64,000 nt of DNA, taken from Clostridiales bacterium. Its GTDB lineage: Bacteria > Bacillota > Clostridia > Lachnospirales > WQUN01. Position numbers and translations under genes: made by a program. This document shows positions 1 to 8,163 of the stretch, piece by piece. The DNA lies in assembly GCA_031287685.1 (NCBI GenBank), contig JAITSQ010000010.1, positions 38,360 through 102,359 on the forward strand, given 5' to 3'. Each line of letters opens with the position of its first letter. The stretch's first letter is position 1. Under the pieces are notes generated by a model. It made no database searches. It was not told the DNA's origin and saw only the letters and a program-made list of their open reading frames with translations.

Positions 1-623
1 CCCAAGTCCCACAAACGGTCGGCTTCTAACAAGACGGTATACGCCACGAGATGATTCGACAAATTCGCGTCCGGCGGCAGCGCGAAGTCCCCTTCGGCGT
101 AATCCCTCGGGCGCTTGCCGTTCACGCATTCGTAGTTCGCCTGAAGCATAATATACATACCGCGCGCGGCGGCCGGGGATTCAAGCGCGTAACGGATGTT
201 AAGCCCGTCGTTAGTCATCCCGCCCATTCTAAACGGCAGTAGGTTCATAATCCCCATAAACAGGTTTATATAAACGCCCGCGTTGAACAGGCGGCTTCCA
301 GGGCTTCCCTTGGCGCAGGCCGCGAAAGCCGCGAAAAAGCCCGCCGCGAAAATAAAATTCATAAGCCCGCCGCCGGCGTTATACAGCACGAAGGGGAACT
401 TTTCGCCCTTTGGCGGCGCCATAAGGCATTGTCCGACGAAGGGGCCTTTGCGGCGCTTAAAGACAATCCGCCCGCCGTCCCGCATCCAAATATAAGAAAA
501 AACGCGGAACGAAACAAAACTATACCCCGTCAGCAGGCCGAATAGCAGATGCCCGGCTTCGTGGATAATTATGGAGATAACAAATTGAGCGTAGGTAAAT
601 AAATAAATTTGCGCGAATCTCAT
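1..623 (-). CDS. M50-type (site-2-protease-like) membrane zinc metalloprotease, partial at window edge
   Basis: The reading frame starts at ATG 623 and stays open to the window edge, so the C-terminus is missing. The N-terminal hydrophobic helix carries HEAGH (about residues 21-25), the HExxH zinc site. After a glycine-rich hydrophobic stretch (YNAGGG), the segment MNLLPFRMGG followed by TNDG near residue 135 matches the second M50 motif, whose Asp is the third zinc ligand. M50 enzymes cut substrates within or close to the membrane; here the substrate is unknown. The start codon overlaps the fmt stop by 4 bp (ATGA), so it is probably translationally coupled as the last visible gene of the yicC-to-fmt operon. 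The family call is fairly secure; the exact role is not. Confidence 0.8.
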   Translation of the reverse strand, partial: MRFAQIYLFTYAQFVISIIIHEAGHLLFGLLTGYSFVSFRVFSYIWMRDGGRIVFKRRKGPFVGQCLMAPPKGEKFPFVLYNAGGGLMNFIFAAGFFAAFAACAKGSPGSRLFNAGVYINLFMGIMNLLPFRMGGMTNDGLNIRYALESPAAARGMYIMLQANYECVNGKRPRDYAEGDFALPPDANLSNHLVAYTVLLEADRLWDL

Positions 624-1546
624 ATCAGCTTGTCCCCGATTTTTACTTTGTGTCCGCGGGCGAAGGCCGCGCCGCTCATTCGCTTGCCGGAGGCGGGCTG
701 CACCTCCGAAAGGACGAGCGCGCCGTCCGGCGTTTTTACGGTTATTCCGCCGCCGCTTATATTTATTATGGTTCCGTTTTCGGCGCTTTCTCCGCAATCG
801 GCGGTTAAAGCCTCCCAAATTTTCAGCTTTTCGCCGTTTATCTCCGCGAAGCCCGAATCCCGAGGGGAGAGCGCGCGGATTAGATTGCGTAAATCCCGGG
901 CGGGCCGGCTGAAATCAAGCCGCCCGGCGTCCTTGCCGAGCATATGGGCGTAGGTGGCCGCCGCTTCGTCCTGCGGAGTGAAAACGGCGCGCCCCGCCTC
1001 AACAAGTTCTAACGCCTCTATGAGCGCCTCCGCGCCGAGTTTGCCGAGCTTTTCAAACATTCCTCCCGCCGTGTCCGAATCCTCTATCGGGGCTTCGCGG
1101 GAAAGGAGCGCGGGTCCTGTGTCAAGGCCCTTTTCCATTTTCATAATGGTGACGCCGGTTTTTTCCCGCCCGTCCATAATAGCGCGCTGAATCGGCGCCG
1201 CCCCGCGATACTCAGGCAGGAGCGACGCGTGGACGTTAAAACAGCCGTATTTCGGCATTTCAAGGATTTCCTCCGATAAAATCTGGCCATACGCGGCCAC
1301 GGCGAAAACGTCCGCCTCCGGCGCGAGCCGGCGAAGCTCACCGGCGGACTCGCGCAGGCGAGCGGGCTGGAAAACGGGTATGCCGAGCCGCTCGGCAAGC
1401 TCCTTAACCGGCGGGGCGGTCATTACTTTCTTGCGCCCGGCGGGCTTGTCCGGCTGGGTGACGGCCAGTATCACGCTATGCCGCTCATTAAGTATCCGCA
1501 GGGTTTCGAGCGCGAAACCGGGCGTGCCCATAAAAACTATTTTCAA
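620..1546 (-). CDS. fmt: Methionyl-tRNA formyltransferase
   Basis: This enzyme transfers a formyl group from 10-formyl-tetrahydrofolate to initiator Met-tRNA in the cytoplasm. The 308-residue protein has the usual length. The N-terminus MGTPGFA is family-typical, the formyl-transfer domain carries the HASLLPEYRG AAPIQ region (about residues 107-122), and the C-terminal OB-like domain binds tRNA. The start is TTG, directly after the TGA of def with no gap, so the two are almost certainly coupled. Deformylase and formyltransferase side by side is the standard bacterial arrangement. Nothing is truncated. Confidence 0.97.
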   Translation of the reverse strand: MKIVFMGTPGFALETLRILNERHSVILAVTQPDKPAGRKKVMTAPPVKELAERLGIPVFQPARLRESAGELRRLAPEADVFAVAAYGQILSEEILEMPKYGCFNVHASLLPEYRGAAPIQRAIMDGREKTGVTIMKMEKGLDTGPALLSREAPIEDSDTAGGMFEKLGKLGAEALIEALELVEAGRAVFTPQDEAAATYAHMLGKDAGRLDFSRPARDLRNLIRALSPRDSGFAEINGEKLKIWEALTADCGESAENGTIINISGGGITVKTPDGALVLSEVQPASGKRMSGAAFARGHKVKIGDKLI

Positions 1547-2026
1547 TCAATCGTCCTCCTCGTCGTCCTCTTTTGTGCGCAGACGAAAATTCCGGGCTTT
1601 ATCGCGGTAAAGCACGCCGTTTAAATGGTCTACCTCGTGCGATATTATCACGGCCAGCCGCCCCTCCGCGGACATCTCCGCGCGCGTGCCGTCCGTTTTG
1701 GTAAAGGCGACGGTCAGCTTTTCCGGCCGCGTCACCGTGCCTATCATACCAGGTATGGAAAGACAGGCCTCCTCCGCGTCCTGGCTGCCCTCCTCCAACT
1801 GAATCTCCGGGTTTATCATTTGAAAAAGCTCGTCCTCGTGGTCTATGACTATGAGCCGTTTCAGGACGCCCACCTGCGGCGCGGCCAAGCCGGCGCCCTT
1901 GCTGTTTTTCATAGTGTCCACCATGTCGCCGAGCAGAGTTTTCACGTTTTCCGTTATATCCGCCACAGGGCGCGATTTCCGGCGAAGCAGCTCGTCGCCG
2001 TCCACTCTTAAATTACGCAAAGCCAT
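1547..2026 (-). CDS. def: Peptide deformylase
   Basis: This metalloenzyme removes the N-formyl group from nascent proteins. All three family motifs are present in 159 residues: GAGLAAPQ (motif 1, about residue 44), EACLS (motif 2, supplying the Cys metal ligand) and HEVDH (motif 3, two His ligands and the catalytic Glu). Motif 2 reads EACLS where most family members have EGCLS, a conservative change. The C-terminus ends in a short acidic run (EDDEEDD). It lies 28 bp downstream of priA and abuts fmt, within the long leftward operon. Confidence 0.96.
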   Translation of the reverse strand: MALRNLRVDGDELLRRKSRPVADITENVKTLLGDMVDTMKNSKGAGLAAPQVGVLKRLIVIDHEDELFQMINPEIQLEEGSQDAEEACLSIPGMIGTVTRPEKLTVAFTKTDGTRAEMSAEGRLAVIISHEVDHLNGVLYRDKARNFRLRTKEDDEEDD

Positions 2027-2054
2027 TGAGGTTCTCTCCGTTTCAGACTGAATC

Positions 2055-4259
2055 TTAATGTATCCGCATAGGATTTGGCGTAAGGGAGACCATCACGCCG
2101 TCAAAATTTTCATATTTACGAAGCTTTTCGGCGCAAAATAGCGTAAACGCCGTCAGTTTTTCTTCGTCTTTGGATTTTATTATGAGCTTGTGCCTGTAGT
2201 TTCCTTTTATTTTCGACACAATGGCCGCGGACGGACCCACAAGCTCGAAAAGCCCGTTTTTATTATATCGCCGCATAATTTCCGCCAGTTTATGAAGAAG
2301 CGATATTATCTTGCGCTCGTCCGGCCCGGTAAACAGAACCTCAAAGAGGAACGCGTAAGGCGGATAACCCATTTGGGCGCGCGCGGCCGTCTCGTGGGCG
2401 TAAAAACCGGCGTAATCGTGGTTTTTGGCGTAGGACACGGCGTAATGCTCCGGGTTATAGGCCTGGATATAAACCGTGCCGGGAAGCTCCGCCCGCCCCG
2501 CCCGCCCGGCCGCCTGCGTCAGGAGCTGAAAAGTCTCCTCCGCGCCCCGAAAATCCCCTATGTTAAGGGAAATATCCGCGCAGACCACGCCCACAAGGGT
2601 CACGTTCGGATAGTCAAGGCCCTTGGCTATCATCTGCGTGCCGATTAAAATATCGGCCTCCCGCCGGCGAAACGCCGAAAGGATTTCCTCGTGGGCGTTT
2701 TTTCGACTTGTGGTGTCCGCGTCCATACGCAGAACGCGCGCCTCCGGAAAAGCCTCGCGCAGCGCGGCTTCTACTTTTTGCGTCCCCGCGCCGAAATATT
2801 TTATATACTTCGAGCCGCACACGGGGCAGTTCTGCGGGATTTGCTCCGTTTTTCCGCAGTAGTGGCACATAAGCCTGTTCGCGTACAGGTGATATGTATA
2901 GTTTACGTTACAATCGGCGCAGCCAAGGGCCTCGCCGCATTTCCGGCAGGACACGAAGGTCGAGTGTCCGCGCCGGTTGAGAAAAAGTATCGCCTGTTCC
3001 TTTCGGGCGAGCGCGCCGGCGATAGCCTTTGATAAATCCCGGCTGAAAATCGAGGCGTTTCCGGAGGCCAGCTCCAGCCGCATATCGCGGATAAAAACCT
3101 CCGGCATTTTGCGGTTGACGCGCTCCGAAAGCTCCACAAGGTCAATCTCTCCGTTTTTCGCCGCGAAATAGGTTTCAAGGGAGGGCGTGGCGGAGCCGAG
3201 CACGAGCTGCGCGCCCTTTTTTTCGCATATAAACCGCGCTATTTCCCGCGCGTGATATTTGGGCGAAAGCTCGGATTTATAGGAATGTTCGTGCTCCTCG
3301 TCGATTATGACGCAGCCGACGTTCGAGAAAGGCGCGAAAAGAGCCGAGCGCGGCCCTATCATTACGGAAACTTCGCCCTCCCGCGCGCGCTCCCACTGGT
3401 CGAAACGCTCCCCCGCCGAAAGCCGGGAGTGCGTCACGGCGACCTTCTCCCCGAAGCGGCCCAGGAAAACGCTCACGGTCTGCGGCGTGAGGGAGATTTC
3501 CGGCACGAGCATAACGGCGGACTTCCCCGCGCGGAGCGCCGCGTCTATAAGCCGCATATACACCTCCGTCTTGCCGCTGCCCGTCACGCCGTAAAGCAGC
3601 GTCGGCCGGAGGTTCCCCGCTAGGGTTTTTCCGGTTATGAAATCAAGCGCCGCCCGCTGGCCGGAGTTCAGCTCGAAAGGCGGGACGGGGGCGCCCGGCG
3701 GTTTTGGCGTTACCTCCCGGCGGACGGCGCGCTCCTCCGGCGTAAGCATACCCTTTGAAATCATATTGCCGACGACGGAGGGGGATATGGAAAGCCGCAT
3801 ACGAAGCTCGTCCGCGAAAGCCCCGCCGCCGCTCTCCTTTAAGAGCGCGGTTACTCGCTTCTGCGCGTCGGTTTTCGGCGGCGCGTCTCCCAGAGACACG
3901 TATTTTTTCGTCCGGGCAAGCCCGCGACGGAGCTTTATTCCATACGGGATAACGCAGGAAAGGCAGGACGAAAGCGTCGAAAAATATTTTCCGCGCATAA
4001 AAAACGCAAGCTCAAGCATATCCGGGCTTATGACCGGATAGTCGTCGAGCGGCTCAAGAACCGACTTTATTTTATCGTCGGGCAGACCGGCGGTTTCGGC
4101 CTCGGAGATTATATACCCCTCGCGCCGCGCGTTGCTTTTCCCGAAAGGGACGGCCACGCGGAAACCCGGGCCGATTTTCATTCCGTCGGGCATTTTATAG
4201 GTAAACACGCGGTCGATTTCCTTCGCCGGCGACGAAATAATGACGCTCGCGTAAAGCAT
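2055..4259 (-). CDS. priA: Primosomal protein N' (replication restart helicase PriA)
   Basis: PriA is a 3'-to-5' DNA helicase that recognises stalled forks and reloads the replisome. The 734-residue protein has the N-terminal DNA-binding region, a Walker A motif GVTGSGKTEVY (about residue 225), a DEEH box, and four Cys pairs (CRKCG, CADC, CHYCG, CPVCG) forming the two zinc sites inserted in the helicase core. A helicase C-terminal domain with AAGRAGR follows. The length is normal. It begins 2 bp after the rpoZ stop, so the pair is likely coupled. Confidence is high because every diagnostic motif is present. Confidence 0.97.
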   Translation of the reverse strand: MLYASVIISSPAKEIDRVFTYKMPDGMKIGPGFRVAVPFGKSNARREGYIISEAETAGLPDDKIKSVLEPLDDYPVISPDMLELAFFMRGKYFSTLSSCLSCVIPYGIKLRRGLARTKKYVSLGDAPPKTDAQKRVTALLKESGGGAFADELRMRLSISPSVVGNMISKGMLTPEERAVRREVTPKPPGAPVPPFELNSGQRAALDFITGKTLAGNLRPTLLYGVTGSGKTEVYMRLIDAALRAGKSAVMLVPEISLTPQTVSVFLGRFGEKVAVTHSRLSAGERFDQWERAREGEVSVMIGPRSALFAPFSNVGCVIIDEEHEHSYKSELSPKYHAREIARFICEKKGAQLVLGSATPSLETYFAAKNGEIDLVELSERVNRKMPEVFIRDMRLELASGNASIFSRDLSKAIAGALARKEQAILFLNRRGHSTFVSCRKCGEALGCADCNVNYTYHLYANRLMCHYCGKTEQIPQNCPVCGSKYIKYFGAGTQKVEAALREAFPEARVLRMDADTTSRKNAHEEILSAFRRREADILIGTQMIAKGLDYPNVTLVGVVCADISLNIGDFRGAEETFQLLTQAAGRAGRAELPGTVYIQAYNPEHYAVSYAKNHDYAGFYAHETAARAQMGYPPYAFLFEVLFTGPDERKIISLLHKLAEIMRRYNKNGLFELVGPSAAIVSKIKGNYRHKLIIKSKDEEKLTAFTLFCAEKLRKYENFDGVMVSLTPNPMRIH

Positions 4260-4261
4260 AC

Positions 4262-4825
4262 TTATAAATCGTCCTCCGGGCCGGGGGCCTCGGCGGAGCC
4301 AAGGGAATCGCTGTAGGAGTCCTCTTTCTCAAGGTCGTCTATAGCGCGGAAGCCGTCCCGCAAAATGTCGTCCTCGCCGCGCTCCCGCTCGTCGCCGGAA
4401 ATCGGGGCAAACTCGTCCTCGTCAAAATCCTCCGGCTGTTCGAGCTTGTTAAGGTCAAGTATTTCGTCGGGCTCCTCCGGTTCGTCGAAAACTTCCTCAA
4501 AATCCTCAAAATCGTCAAGCTCGTCCTCCAGGTCAAGACTCAGGGAAACGCGGGCGAGAGCGGCTTTGGCGTGCGCCCGCTCCAGCGGGTCGGCGATTGC
4601 CGCGCCGGATTTGATTTTGATTTTCCCCGCGGCTATTTCACGCACGGCGATTGAGACCGCCTTGTCCGAAAGACGGTGGGAGACGAGGGCGGGCTTGCCG
4701 TCAACAAGCTCCCGCGCGCGTTTGGCGGTGGCGACGACCACGCTGTACCGGCTGGTGATTTTGTCGTCCGCCTCCGCGTCGGCGTTCAGAATGTCCAGAA
4801 GTTCCGCATAAGATGGATGAAGCAT
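4262..4825 (-). CDS. rpoZ: RNA polymerase omega subunit with a long acidic C-terminal extension
   Basis: The first 75 residues are a canonical omega subunit (ITSRYSVVVATAKRARELV and the RLSDKAVSIAVREI segment), which helps assemble and stabilise RNA polymerase. Position between gmk and priA is the usual clostridial context. The protein has 187 residues, whereas omega usually has about 60-100. The extra C-terminal part, from about residue 98, is very rich in Asp and Glu (for example DELDDFEDFEEVFDEPEEPD) and lacks any recognised fold. It is a continuous frame ending 2 bp before priA, so it does not look like a frameshift artefact. The tail's function is unknown; it may be disordered. Confidence 0.92.
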   Translation of the reverse strand: MLHPSYAELLDILNADAEADDKITSRYSVVVATAKRARELVDGKPALVSHRLSDKAVSIAVREIAAGKIKIKSGAAIADPLERAHAKAALARVSLSLDLEDELDDFEDFEEVFDEPEEPDEILDLNKLEQPEDFDEDEFAPISGDERERGEDDILRDGFRAIDDLEKEDSYSDSLGSAEAPGPEDDL

Positions 4826-4878
4826 TTTGACATCTCCTTTGAGCTTGAGCTTGACTTGGGCCTGGCTTGGCTTGGTGT

Positions 4879-5475
4879 TTAAGTAAGCAGCTTACTTTCT
4901 ATTCCGGGGCCGCGGCAGGTTCGCAGCGCCTCCGCGCGGGTTATGCTCTCAAGGTCCGCCACGGCTTTGTCCAGGTCTTCGTTGACGACGATATAATCGT
5001 ATCGCGGGACGGCCTTTAACTCCTCTACGGCAATGGCGGCGCGGCGCTCTATCTCCTCCGGGCTGTCGCCGCGCAGGCTGAGCCTTTTTTTAAGCTCCGC
5101 CGCCGACGGCGGCGCGAGAAACACCGAAAAATAAGGTTTTTTGTAAAAATCCATTATTTTAAGCGCTCCCTGCACATCTATTTCGAGGATTACGTTTTTG
5201 CCGAGCCGCAGGCGGCGCTCGACGTTTTCAATCGGCGTGCCGTAGAAATTATCGTTATAGGCGGCGTACTCAAAAAAGGCGTTTTGGGCGATCAGCCGCT
5301 CAAACTCGGCCTTTTCGGTGAAATGATAATGCGTCCCGTCGATTTCGCCGGGGCGCGGCGGCCGCGTCGTGCGGGAGACGGACAGCTCAAAATCGGGGTT
5401 TTCAAGCAGACGCTTGACTATCGTGCCTTTTCCTGTGCCGGAAGGGCCTGATATAATTATTAACATACCGAGCAT
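4879..5475 (-). CDS. gmk: Guanylate kinase
   Basis: This enzyme phosphorylates GMP to GDP with ATP. The P-loop GPSGTGKGT is at about residues 10-18, followed by the GMP-binding RTTRPPRPGE and the Y-H-F strand (GTHYHF). Length (198 residues) is normal. The start could be the first ATG or the ATG three codons later; both fit the family N-terminus. The 53-bp gap to rpoZ contains short CTTG-rich tandem repeats. Upstream, between remA and gmk, the operon is interrupted by a 194-bp inverted-repeat element, so gmk may depend on read-through of that structure. Confidence 0.97.
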   Translation of the reverse strand: MLGMLIIISGPSGTGKGTIVKRLLENPDFELSVSRTTRPPRPGEIDGTHYHFTEKAEFERLIAQNAFFEYAAYNDNFYGTPIENVERRLRLGKNVILEIDVQGALKIMDFYKKPYFSVFLAPPSAAELKKRLSLRGDSPEEIERRAAIAVEELKAVPRYDYIVVNEDLDKAVADLESITRAEALRTCRGPGIESKLLT

Positions 5476-5494
5476 AACTATTCCTTCTTCCGTT

Positions 5495-5688
5495 GAGCCT
5501 GTTCAATATCTCGCTTTTGACGGATTTTCGAGCGGATTTTCCGCTAGGCAAACCAGGCGCGAGCGCAGCTCCCCGCATTGGCTTCGCCAAAGCTCGTGAC
5601 TTGCGCATCGGGTGCGCAAGCGAGCGCCTATGAAGCATGGCGGAAAATCCGCCGAAAAGACGTTGAAATAGAGATGTTGAACAGGCTC
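5495..5688. mobile_element. 194-bp MITE-like inverted-repeat element between remA and gmk
   Basis: The ends are GAGCCTGTTCAATATCTC at 5495 and its near-perfect inverse at 5671-5688 (17 of 18 match). The inverted similarity continues imperfectly for about 65 bp and includes GCGGATTTTCCGC-like arms. Inside are further small hairpins, such as CTTGCGCA facing TGCGCAAG. It starts at the base after the remA TAA stop and carries no credible gene. No target duplication longer than TT is visible. This structure fits a non-autonomous insertion element; its ends differ from the other repeat family in this window. In transcripts of the operon it would fold into a long hairpin and could act as attenuator or processing site (inference). 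Confidence 0.7.
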
Positions 5689-5949
5689 TTAGTCGCTTTC
5701 CTGGGTTCCGCCTTCCGTTTCGTGAATCCTGCCGGCTATGGTCTCCGGATTGAGAGAGGAAAGGAGAACCTTTCCGCAGTCGGTGAGGATTACGGAGCGG
5801 GTGCGCCGTCCGAAAGTGGCGTCAACCAGATTTTTTTCGTCCCGCGCGTCCTGGATAAGCCGCTTCATCGGCGCGGATTCCGGGCTGACGACGGCCACCA
5901 CGCGCCGCGCCGCCGCAAGGCTGCCGAAACCTATGTTTATAAGCCGCAC
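5689..5949 (-). CDS. remA: RemA-type DNA-binding regulator (DUF370)
   Basis: The 86-residue sequence matches the RemA/YlzA family throughout: INIGFG near the start, [13 protein letters not shown], a [12 protein letters not shown] core and the LNPETIAGR end. In Bacillus, RemA is an oligomeric DNA-binding activator of matrix and osmoprotection genes; in Clostridia it is nearly always found between yicC and gmk, as here. It lies 38 bp downstream of yicC. Target genes in this organism cannot be told from the sequence. Confidence 0.93.
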   Translation of the reverse strand: MRLINIGFGSLAAARRVVAVVSPESAPMKRLIQDARDEKNLVDATFGRRTRSVILTDCGKVLLSSLNPETIAGRIHETEGGTQESD

Positions 5950-5987
5950 TTTTATATCCCTCCTCGCCCTTTTTTGCCGCTCCCTCG

Positions 5988-6854
5988 TTATTCCACATTC
6001 TGCGCCTGTTCGCGTATTTTCTCGATTTCATTTTTGAGAAGGAGAGCAAGGCGCGTCAGCTCAATATCGCTTGATTTGGCGGCTATTGTGTTTGCCTCCC
6101 GGTTCATTTCCTGCGCAAGGAAGTCAAGCTTGCGCCCGACCGGCCCGGTTTCCCGCAAAATTTCGCGCATCTGGTTTATGTGGCTTTTAAGGCGGGAGAC
6201 CTCCTCGTCAACGGCGGATTTATCCGCAAGGAGCGCCGCCTCGGTCAGAATCCGCGCTTCGTCGAGACCCCTCCCGGAAAGCAATTCGGAAATTTTCTCG
6301 GTGAGCCGCGCCAGGCGCTTCTTTTCGGCTTCGGGCATAATTTCCTCTATTCGGGAGACGAAGCCCGACATATTGTCAAGATTCAGCGACATATCGGCGG
6401 AAAGGGCGGCGCCCTCCGTCTCCCGCGCCTCGCTCAGGCTGTCCGCGGCGCGGGAAAGAGCGCCGAAAAGCGCGTCCTTGAGCGGGAGCGGGTCCTCCCC
6501 TCCGGTTTTTTCGCAAAACCCGACCGCGCCCGGCATCTTCAGAAGCTCATACGCCGTCACGTCCCAAGTTGAGCCGCACATCAGCGCGGTTTCACGCACG
6601 GCCTCTATGTAGGCTCTGATAAGCGGCTTATTCAGCGTGAACGCCGTGGGCGGGGTTTCGGCCATATTTACCCGTAAATCGACCCGCCCCCGCGCTATTT
6701 TCCGCGACAGAAGCCGCCGAGCCTCGTCCTCAAAAGACTCCAGCGCGCGCGGGAGCTTGACGGATATATCCAGATACCTGTGGTTGACGCTTTTCACGCT
6801 TACGGAAATCCCCGAATCATCGGAGGCCGCCGCGTATCCCGTCATACTTCGCAT
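5988..6854 (-). CDS. yicC: YicC/YloC family endoribonuclease
   Basis: This is a full-length 288-residue YicC-family protein. It begins MRSMTGYA (family signature MxSMTGFG) with RYLDI shortly after. It ends in the conserved C-terminal DUF1732 domain ([23 protein letters not shown]). Members are reported to be RNA endonucleases involved in RNA decay. It is the first gene of the leftward operon, preceded by a clear sigma-A-type promoter at 6896-6924. Gene order yicC-remA-gmk-rpoZ-priA is conserved in Firmicutes and supports the assignment. Confidence 0.94.
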   Translation of the reverse strand: MRSMTGYAAASDDSGISVSVKSVNHRYLDISVKLPRALESFEDEARRLLSRKIARGRVDLRVNMAETPPTAFTLNKPLIRAYIEAVRETALMCGSTWDVTAYELLKMPGAVGFCEKTGGEDPLPLKDALFGALSRAADSLSEARETEGAALSADMSLNLDNMSGFVSRIEEIMPEAEKKRLARLTEKISELLSGRGLDEARILTEAALLADKSAVDEEVSRLKSHINQMREILRETGPVGRKLDFLAQEMNREANTIAAKSSDIELTRLALLLKNEIEKIREQAQNVE

Positions 6855-6895
6855 ACAAACACCGCCCCGCCTTTACGTCTTTGCCAAGTTTTTTT

Positions 6896-6924
6896 ATTAT
6901 AGCATAAACCGCTTTTCGGGGCAA
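6896..6924 (-). promoter_or_regulatory. Predicted sigma-A promoter of the yicC operon
   Basis: Read on the minus strand, TTGCCC (6919-6924) and a perfect TATAAT (6896-6901) are separated by 17 bp. The predicted transcript starts about 35 bases upstream of the yicC ATG. It would drive the whole yicC-to-M50 operon. This is prediction from sequence only. Confidence 0.7.
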
Positions 6925-6956
6925 CATAAATTTAGCTCGAATTTAATTGAATTTAC

Positions 6957-6985
6957 TTGCAAACCGGCGCGAAAATTGTTACACT
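6957..6985 (+). promoter_or_regulatory. Possible promoter for the C39-type peptidase gene
   Basis: TTGCAA at 6957-6962 and TACACT at 6980-6985 are 17 bp apart, upstream of the gene starting at 7014. Two overlapping TATAAT hexamers lie just downstream (6987-6992 and 6992-6997) but lack a well-spaced -35, so which -10 is used is uncertain. This promoter is divergent from the yicC promoter. Confidence 0.4.
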
Positions 6986-7013
6986 ATATAATATAATGCG
7001 GAGGGGATTGCTT

Positions 7014-7985
7014 ATGAAAAAAGCGGCTTTAATACTGACGGCGCTTTCGGCGGCCGGAGCGGTCTGGTGCGCCGGGCTTTATTTTCAGGTTGTGGCGGAG
7101 GCGAAGGAAGTCCCGAAAGACCCGGTCCTGTCGAGCGTTTCCGGCGCGGCCGCGCGTTCCCTCGCGAAAGAGACCGGAAAAGCGGCGGTGGAAGCCGATA
7201 ATTATATGGAAGAAATAATTAAAAAGAATGGGTTTTACGCCAACGGCGCGGACGGACTTCTGCAAATCCCCAATATAGCCGTGTTTTTCGCCGAAAACCC
7301 GGATTTTGACGAGGATATTTATTATAAGGGCAACGAAACCCCGGCGCTGGGCGGCGGCCATACCCCCCGAGGCTCGGCGAAAATATCCGGCGTGCCGCTC
7401 ATAGCGCAGAACCCGGAGCTTCCGAGAGGCTGCGAGGTGACGAGCCTGACAATGCTGATTCAGCGGGCGGGCCTTAAAAGCGCGGAAATAGGCTCGGATA
7501 AGCTGAGCCTTGCCGCCGCGGTTAAAAAGACCGAAAGAACCTCCTGGACCGAGGGGGGGCGCGTCGTCCGCGCTAACCCGAACGACGGTTTTGTCGGCGA
7601 TATGTATAATATGAGCAGAGCCGGGTACGGCGTGTATCACGCGCCGGTTTACGAGCTTCTCGCCCGGTTTTCGCCGGAACGCGCGATAGACGTCACCGGC
7701 GCGCCGTTTGAGCGGCTGCTCTGGCTTGTGGAACAAGATATGCCCGTGTGGGTCGTGACCAACTCAACGCACAGGCCGCTCCCCGCTTCGGAGTTTGAAA
7801 CCTGGGAAACGCACTCCGGCCCGGTCAAAATCACCTGGAAAGAGCACGCCGTGCTTATAACGGGGTACGACGAAAATTTTATATATTTCAACGACCCTCT
7901 GCTGGCGTACTCAAAGGCGCCGAGGGAGGGGTTCCGGGCGGCCTGGCTCCAGATGGGAGCGCAGGCGGTGAGCCTCAACCCATAG
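7014..7985 (+). CDS. Secreted C39-like (Peptidase_C39_2) cysteine peptidase family protein
   Basis: I chose the ATG at 7014 because it follows a GGAGGGG ribosome-binding site by 6 bp and puts a signal peptide or membrane anchor (KKAALILTALSAAGAVWCAGLY) at the N-terminus; this gives 323 residues. The C-terminal half is a Peptidase_C39_2 domain. It begins SGVPLIAQ, carries the predicted nucleophile in RGCEVTSL, and the His in KEHAVLITGYD is followed by the FNDPL strand, as in papain-fold enzymes. Proteins of this type are extracellular and common in Clostridia; substrates are generally unknown. It is monocistronic and divergent from yicC. Confidence 0.82.
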   Translation: MKKAALILTALSAAGAVWCAGLYFQVVAEAKEVPKDPVLSSVSGAAARSLAKETGKAAVEADNYMEEIIKKNGFYANGADGLLQIPNIAVFFAENPDFDEDIYYKGNETPALGGGHTPRGSAKISGVPLIAQNPELPRGCEVTSLTMLIQRAGLKSAEIGSDKLSLAAAVKKTERTSWTEGGRVVRANPNDGFVGDMYNMSRAGYGVYHAPVYELLARFSPERAIDVTGAPFERLLWLVEQDMPVWVVTNSTHRPLPASEFETWETHSGPVKITWKEHAVLITGYDENFIYFNDPLLAYSKAPREGFRAAWLQMGAQAVSLNP

Positions 7986-8110
7986 CCGAACCGGCGCGGC
8001 TTGGCTTGGCTGTCGCGTTCCGTAAAATGTAACGGTTTTGTAGTTGTATTTTGTCCGCGGATAATGCACAATAAGCGTAAGAAGCCAATAAGTTAATAAT
8101 TAGGATGTGT

Positions 8111-8135
8111 TCACATAAGCGGCGGCTTTATGTGA
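8111..8135. other. Perfect inverted repeat upstream of the DUF4163/DUF3298 gene
   Basis: TCACATAA at 8111-8118 and TTATGTGA at 8128-8135 form a perfect 8-bp inverted repeat with a 9-base spacer, 28 bp before the ATG at 8164. It has no T-run, so an operator or a 5'-leader hairpin is more likely than a terminator. The rest of the gap from 7986 to 8163 shows only a weak promoter-like pair (TTGTAG, 16 bp, GATAAT). Confidence 0.4.
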
Positions 8136-8163
8136 GCGCCCCCTGGGAAAACAGAGGTAATGT

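Noticed and set aside
5578..6612. A 344-codon frame on the plus strand
   Set aside because: It lies antisense to remA and yicC, both firmly identified; GC-rich genes often leave long open antisense frames.
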